From Enterocloster hominis (ex Liu et al. 2021) (GTDB lineage: Bacteria; Bacillota; Clostridia; Lachnospirales; Lachnospiraceae): a stretch of DNA of 64,000 nt. The notes beneath the pieces are model-generated. The model was given only the letters and a program-made list of their open reading frames with translations. It was not told the DNA's origin and did not search any database. The stretch covers positions 1 through 64,000 of the forward strand of contig JACRTJ010000021.1 of the NCBI GenBank assembly GCA_014385265.1, given 5' to 3'. Positions 60,106 through 64,000 of the stretch are shown piece by piece. How positions within the stretch are numbered: position 1 is the stretch's first letter; every line of letters starts with the position of its first letter. The position numbers were made by a program, and so were the translations under genes.

Positions 60106-61086
60106 ATGACAGAGATGAAAGCATTTGCAGAACAGATCGCAGGAACTATGAACATGGAAGAAAACGGGAGCAAGAAGTTCAGGATCTGGGAAAAAAGGAA
60201 GATCAACGGAACCGTGTCCTTTGGGATCTTTTCTGCCGGGAACGGGGGTGGTGCTTCCCCGGTCGTGTACCTGGAACCGTTTTATGATGCGTACCGGAAC
60301 GGGATGCCGTTAGAGGAGATCACCGGGCAGATCCGGAAGGGTCTGGATGGTGGGGAAAGCCCGGATCCGGAGGCTGTTCGCATCCTGGAACGGTTTGAAA
60401 CGGCGGCGGGGAGGCTGGTGTTCCGGCTTGTGAACGCGGACATGAACCGGGAACTTCTGGATCAGGTGCCGCATGTCCGTATCCTGGACCTGGCAGTGGT
60501 ATTTTATGTCTGGCTGGGAAAAGGGAACGGGGGAGTCCTTACGGCAATGGTCACCCGGGAGGCGGCAGACCGGTGGGGAGTCACGCCGGAAGGGCTCTGG
60601 AAGCTGGCTTCTGTCAATGCAAAGAGGGAGATGCCGCCAGTGCTTCGGGGGATCGGGACCATGCTGGAAGAAACGATGGCGGGAGAAGGCAGAACGCTGC
60701 CCGGAGAGAGCCAGGCGGGATCTTCCGGGGAGGATTTCATGTATGTCCTGACTAATCGGGAAGGGATCTGGGGAGCCGGATGCATCCTGTATCCGGGGGA
60801 ACTGAAAAAGGCTGCCTCCAGGTTAGGCGGAGACCTGGTCGTGCTGCCTTCCAGCGTCCATGAGACCCTGCTCCTTGTACGGACCGGAGAAGAGGATCCG
60901 GAGGAGCTTGGGCGGATGATCTCCGGGATCAACCGGGAAGTGGTAGCCAGGGAGGAGTGGCTGTCCTTCCAGGCATACGGCTACAGTCGGAAAGAAGACC
61001 GGCTCATGCTGCTTTCAGAGATGCCTCCGGCAGGACAGCCGGAAGGCGGGCGGGGCTGGTCCTGTGCGGACCTGGTCCAGGCGTGA
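60106..61086 (+). CDS. DUF5688 protein
   Basis: 326 residues from the ATG at 60106 (GAGGAGGAG upstream; earlier in-frame starts lie inside radC). Matches the pattern I associate with DUF5688: VVYLEPFYDAYRNGMPLEEITGQI near 50, RLVNADMNRELLDQVPHVRILDLAVVFYVW near 105, and YPGELKKAASRLGGDLVVLPSSVHETLLL near 230. Frequent on mobile elements of Lachnospiraceae; function unknown. Confidence 0.82.
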   Translation: MTEMKAFAEQIAGTMNMEENGSKKFRIWEKRKINGTVSFGIFSAGNGGGASPVVYLEPFYDAYRNGMPLEEITGQIRKGLDGGESPDPEAVRILERFETAAGRLVFRLVNADMNRELLDQVPHVRILDLAVVFYVWLGKGNGGVLTAMVTREAADRWGVTPEGLWKLASVNAKREMPPVLRGIGTMLEETMAGEGRTLPGESQAGSSGEDFMYVLTNREGIWGAGCILYPGELKKAASRLGGDLVVLPSSVHETLLLVRTGEEDPEELGRMISGINREVVAREEWLSFQAYGYSRKEDRLMLLSEMPPAGQPEGGRGWSCADLVQA

Positions 61087-61162
61087 CAGCCAGCAGAAAG
61101 GAAACAGGAAAAAAGCGGATGGGGAACGGCAGAAAGCGGTTCCCCCTTGAAGGAGGATGACA

Positions 61163-62092
61163 ATGTATACAACGATCTCAACGAAAAACATGGACCGGAA
61201 CGAATGGCTGAAAATAAGAAAGACCGGATTGGGAGGTTCTGATGCAGGGGCTGTCTGCGGGCTGAATCCTCATGTGAGCCCCATGGCTGTATACCGGGAC
61301 AAGGTATCCGATGAAACCGATATGGGTGACAATGAGGCAATGCGGCAGGGACGTGATCTGGAGGAGTATGTGGCGCAGCGTTTTACAGAGGAGACCGGGC
61401 TAAAGGTACGTCGCTCCAATAAAATGTACCGGAGCACGGAATATCCCTGGATGATCGCAGACGTGGACCGGATGGTGGCTGGCGGCGGGGCCGGCCTGGA
61501 GTGCAAGACGGTCAGCGTATATAAGAAAGACCAGTGGGGGGATGGCGGGATACCGGTCCACTATCTCCTGCAATGCTACCACTACATGATCGTGACCGGC
61601 TGCCGGACCTGGTATCTGGCCGCCGTGATCCTGGGACAGGATTTCCAGTACCGGAGGATCGAATACGAGGAGGAGATCGCACAGAACCTGATCGCCCTGG
61701 AAGCGGAGTTCTGGAACAACCATGTGCTGCCCCGCCACATGCCGGATCCGGATGGATCGAAGTCCTGTGATGCGGTGCTGGAGGAGTATTTCTGCCAGCG
61801 GGGAAAGGCAGAAACCATTGAGCTGGTCGGGTTTGACCAGAAGTTAGAGCGCAGACAGGAGATCGAGGAGACTATGAAGCTTCTGGAGACGGAAAAGCGG
61901 CAGATCGACCAGGAGATCAAGGTCTTTATGGATGGGCATGAAACGGCTGACAGTGGCCGTTACCGGGTCACCTGGAGGGAGGTGATCTCCAGCCGACTGG
62001 ACACGAAACGGCTAAAGGAAGAAAAGCCAGACATCTACCGGGAATTTCTGCAGGAGAGCAAAAGCAGCCGGTTTACAGTGAAGGTGGCATAG
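61163..62092 (+). CDS. YqaJ-type exonuclease (lambda-exonuclease fold)
   Basis: 309 residues from the ATG at 61163; an ATG at 61157 overlaps the AGGAGG site. PD-(D/E)xK nuclease: RKTGLGGSDAGAVCGLNPH near 21, RQGRDLEEYVAQRF near 62, Asp in IADVDRM near 96 and the GLECKTVSVYKK box near 108. Digests one DNA strand from ends to load the Rad52-type annealase encoded upstream. The tail is a coiled-coil (~205-255). Confidence 0.9.
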   Translation: MYTTISTKNMDRNEWLKIRKTGLGGSDAGAVCGLNPHVSPMAVYRDKVSDETDMGDNEAMRQGRDLEEYVAQRFTEETGLKVRRSNKMYRSTEYPWMIADVDRMVAGGGAGLECKTVSVYKKDQWGDGGIPVHYLLQCYHYMIVTGCRTWYLAAVILGQDFQYRRIEYEEEIAQNLIALEAEFWNNHVLPRHMPDPDGSKSCDAVLEEYFCQRGKAETIELVGFDQKLERRQEIEETMKLLETEKRQIDQEIKVFMDGHETADSGRYRVTWREVISSRLDTKRLKEEKPDIYREFLQESKSSRFTVKVA

Positions 62093-62100
62093 AGAAAGGA

Positions 62101-62130
62101 TTGGTTATTTTGAGAAAGGTATGTTACAAT
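62101..62130 (+). promoter_or_regulatory. promoter of second DUF4143 ATPase gene
   Basis: TTGGTT (62101-62106), 18-bp spacer, TACAAT (62125-62130). Resembles the promoter of ATPase copy 1. Confidence 0.5.
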
Positions 62131-62158
62131 GGAAACAGTGTAAAGAGAGGGATAGCCA

Positions 62159-63535
62159 ATGGAGTTAAAGCGAGATATTTATGAAAAATTACTGGATTGG
62201 AAAAAGAGGGATTCCCATAAGGTCCTGGAGCTTCGGGGAGCAAGGCAGGTTGGAAAAACCTATATCCTAAACAAGTTTGCACAGGAAAATTATAAGACTT
62301 TTCTATATATCAATATGGTGCAGACAACCGGGGCAGAGTTTCTGGCATGCCTGGAGAAAGCTGCTGCATGGGAGCCGGGAATGCCGCGGAAGGAACAGCC
62401 GCTCCACGACGCCATGCGTCTCTTTGATGAACGCTTTCAGGATACGAAGGATACAATCGTTGTTATTGATGAGATTCAGGATTCAGCGAAAGTCTACTCG
62501 CTGATCCGGCAGTTTGCCAGGGAGTTTTCCTGTGATTTCATTATAACTGGAAGCTATCTGGGGAAGACACTTTCCAGAGAGTATTTTCAGCCAGTTGGTG
62601 ATCTGGATATTATGATACTGGATACGCTGACATTTGAAGAATTTCTGGATGCCGAGGGAAAAAGAGACTTATACAATTCTGTAGATCTATATGGAAAAAG
62701 TTCTCATGAAGCATACGATGAACTAAAGCGGTATTATGACCTTTACTGTCAGATCGGGGGCTATCCGGCAGTTGTGAAAACCTATCTGGAAACAAGGGAT
62801 ATGGAAATCTGCCAGGCAGAGCTGGATCGGGTGATCCATATTTTTACAGAGGAATCCCAGGGATATTTTGACAATGTTCTGGATATCAATCTTTTTGGCC
62901 AGCTGCTTCCGGCAGTTGCACAGACAATGATAAGGGAGAAAAAGGGTTCTGTGGATCTGATCACTGAATTGTCCAAGATCGTTTATAAGCAGGAAAGCAG
63001 CCGGTTGAGTAAAAAGAGCATAAACCAGGCGATTGCCTGGCTGTATCGTTCCCACATTTTGGATTTTTGTGGAAAAGCCAATGACTGCAACCCGACCGAT
63101 ATATCAGCGAATAGCCGTTTCTATTTTTTGGATGTGGGAGTATGCAGAAGTTTTCTGGATATGGCCGGAGCAGATCTGCCCACACTCCGTGGTATTGTGA
63201 ATGAGAATTTTGTTTACATTGATCTGTTAAAACGGGTGCGTTCCAGAAAAATCTCTGGAACAGCGCCCATGTTTGGCCTGTATAAAGAAGGCGAGATCGA
63301 TTTCCTGGTCAATAGCCGGGAAAATTATAAAACTTACGGTGTTGAGGTGAAATCTGGAAAGACAGAGGGAAAAACGGCACAATTACTGTTGAAGGATGAA
63401 AAAGTAGAGGCAGTTTATTTTTTGAAAGGTGATACCTACGGAGGAATTGCTGACAGAAAAGTCACGGTACCCATTTATCTGGTAGGGCGTATGCAATTTG
63501 ATTTCGTGAAAGAGCATACGCCAGGAAGCTCCTAA
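62159..63535 (+). CDS. AAA_14/DUF4143 ATPase, copy 2
   Basis: 458 residues, the same length as the paralogue at 45509-46885 and clearly homologous throughout (both begin ELKRDIYE). Walker A ELRGARQVGKTYIL, Walker B DTIVVIDEIQDS, SYLGKTLSREYF, and a C-terminal GEIDFLVNSRENYKTYGVEVKSGK nuclease-like pattern. Many substitutions separate the copies, so the duplication is old or they arrived separately. Function unknown. Last gene of the element, 212 bp before attR. Confidence 0.88.
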   Translation: MELKRDIYEKLLDWKKRDSHKVLELRGARQVGKTYILNKFAQENYKTFLYINMVQTTGAEFLACLEKAAAWEPGMPRKEQPLHDAMRLFDERFQDTKDTIVVIDEIQDSAKVYSLIRQFAREFSCDFIITGSYLGKTLSREYFQPVGDLDIMILDTLTFEEFLDAEGKRDLYNSVDLYGKSSHEAYDELKRYYDLYCQIGGYPAVVKTYLETRDMEICQAELDRVIHIFTEESQGYFDNVLDINLFGQLLPAVAQTMIREKKGSVDLITELSKIVYKQESSRLSKKSINQAIAWLYRSHILDFCGKANDCNPTDISANSRFYFLDVGVCRSFLDMAGADLPTLRGIVNENFVYIDLLKRVRSRKISGTAPMFGLYKEGEIDFLVNSRENYKTYGVEVKSGKTEGKTAQLLLKDEKVEAVYFLKGDTYGGIADRKVTVPIYLVGRMQFDFVKEHTPGSS

Positions 63536-63747
63536 AATTGGATATCGGTATACGCTGTGACGGGAAGAATGGTTGAAAAGATATACAAAAGGGGCTGATC
63601 GATTGGGGGAGATAACAGCGGGATCCCGGAGGGAACTTCGGACAATAAAAAGGGATTCTGAACGGATAGTGTACCAATAGTGTACCAAACCGGAAGGAGA
63701 GGGGGGAGAATGCTGATAAAATAAGGGTTTGCAGCTGATTTTCCTGT
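63536..63747. other. noncoding right end of the element
   Basis: No gene seen. It holds the right arm sites at 63667-63688. Confidence 0.6.
63667..63688. promoter_or_regulatory. integrase arm-type sites, right
   Basis: Two tandem perfect copies of TAGTGTACCAA (63667-63677, 63678-63688), the same 11-mer as at the left end, 60 bp inside attR. Confidence 0.65.
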
Positions 63748-63823
63748 GGTCTGCAACACCCTGATCACCGGTTCAAATCCGGTTCGCGCCTCTTGAGGAA
63801 TCACAGAAATGTGGTTCCTTTTT
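63748..63823. repeat. attR (76-bp direct repeat, right copy)
   Basis: Carries the 3' half of tRNA-Cys from the anticodon stem plus the terminator hairpin; the 5' half is absent, so no functional tRNA is made here. Confidence 0.92.
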
Positions 63824-63874
63824 AGTGGAAAGAGCCGTTTTAGAACAAGTTGGTACACTATAAATCGAAAGATA
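63824..63874. repeat. remnant of a second element's left end beyond attR
   Basis: 49 of 51 bases match 40326-40376 of this element, including the arm site TTGGTACACTA (63850-63860). Such sequence is not expected outside attR unless a related element, or its remnant, was integrated at the same tRNA. Confidence 0.75.
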
Positions 63875-63904
63875 AAGGTATAGATAAGAGCAGGTGTTCA
63901 AACT

Positions 63905-64000
63905 TTAGAGAGTTTGTTCATCTGCTTTCTCTATAGATGAGGATTTGATAACCGCATCCAGTAGCTGTACCTTCTGGTCGGAAGGACAATTCAGTTTTTT
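63905..64000 (-). CDS. C-terminal end of an unidentified protein (partial)
   Basis: Open frame on the minus strand entering from the window edge: KLNCPSDQKVQLLDAVIKS then SSIEKADEQTL and TAA (complement 63905-63907). About 31 codons visible. It has protein-like composition but no recognised family. It would be the leftmost minus-strand gene of the neighbouring element, in the same relative place as the 480-aa gene here. Confidence 0.4.
   Translation of the reverse strand, partial: KKLNCPSDQKVQLLDAVIKSSSIEKADEQTL

Larger units (their letters stand above)
40171..63823. mobile_element. integrative mobilizable element in tRNA-Cys (23.6 kb)
   Basis: Identical 76-bp direct repeats (40171-40246, 63748-63823) bound the element; one repeat unit plus content is 23,577 bp. 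It carries a tyrosine integrase, an excisionase, a P4-type SF3 helicase/primase, a MobC-relaxase pair and a candidate oriT. It also carries Rad52-type annealase with YqaJ exonuclease, RadC, two DUF4143 ATPases and a large surface protein. No coupling protein, VirB4 or other conjugation channel gene and no phage structural gene is present, so it would depend on a helper for transfer. Left and right halves differ clearly in base composition, indicating a mosaic origin. Confidence 0.9.

Noticed and set aside
40171..63823. Prophage or complete conjugative element
   Set aside because: No capsid, portal, terminase, tail or lysis gene; no VirB4, VirD4/coupling protein or other channel component. Integrase, SF3 helicase and relaxase alone fit a mobilizable or satellite element.
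63748..63823. Second functional tRNA-Cys
   Set aside because: Only the anticodon stem onward is present; the acceptor 5' strand and D arm are missing.
1..64000. CRISPR array, rRNA genes, retron or toxin-antitoxin pair of known type
   Set aside because: No regularly spaced repeats of CRISPR type and no rRNA signature were seen. The only reverse-transcriptase-related trace is the intron tail at 1-144. The 24-aa peptides are toxin-like but have no identified antitoxin.

Overview
The window looks like a chromosome segment of an anaerobic gut Clostridia member, most likely a Lachnospiraceae (Clostridium cluster XIVa). The grounds are GC-rich low-GC-Firmicute-type genes (YitT, MutS2, YhaM, DnaD/DnaI helicase loading), a SasA/VanZ-type wall repertoire with a sortase substrate, strong AGGAGG ribosome sites, and a TRAP-fed hexuronate operon. 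Species was not determined.

Layout. 1-144 is the 3' end of a group II intron. 349-3827 holds a ROK-type sugar kinase divergent from nagB-nagA (amino-sugar catabolism). 3893-5687 holds a cold-shock gene with a long 5' hairpin, a MarR regulator and a YitT membrane protein. 5883-7989 holds a split chromate-transporter pair divergent from a LysR regulator. 8153-15119 is one tight operon, uxuA-uxuB-uxaC-dctPQM, for uptake and isomerisation/reduction of hexuronates. 15244-20854 is a small protein plus a giant DUF4132 protein. 20975-23285 holds a DUF1576 membrane protein and a VanZ-QueT fusion. 23430-30747 holds murC, a DnaA-box cluster, dnaD-dnaI, prs, rpoN and a DAHP synthase. 30838-35690 (minus strand) holds a response regulator/histidine kinase pair with a small membrane protein, and mutS2. 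35834-39667 holds a membrane-anchored HtrA-like protein that has lost its catalytic triad, yhaM and rlmD. Three tRNA genes (Asn, Glu, Cys) follow.

40171-63823 is a 23.6-kb integrative element inserted in the 3' half of tRNA-Cys, bounded by 76-bp direct repeats. Its left half is AT-rich: an unknown 480-aa protein, a P4-type SF3 helicase/primase, an excisionase, a tyrosine integrase, an AAA/DUF4143 ATPase, MobC plus a short relaxase, two XRE regulators, IS relics and three tiny genes. Its right half is GC-richer: a sortase-anchored adhesin, then DUF932, Rad52-type annealase, RadC, DUF5688, YqaJ exonuclease and a second DUF4143 ATPase. It has a relaxase but no visible conjugation channel, so it reads as an integrative mobilizable element. 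Beyond attR, 51 bp match the element's own left end, so a related element or remnant probably sits next to it.

Most notable: the adhesin gene is split exactly at an 11-G tract where 9 or 12 G would restore one ~1.7-kaa surface protein (probable phase switch). The adhesin region is bracketed by two near-identical ~160-bp units, each encoding a 24-residue hydrophobic peptide whose ribosome site lies in the loop of a conserved hairpin.
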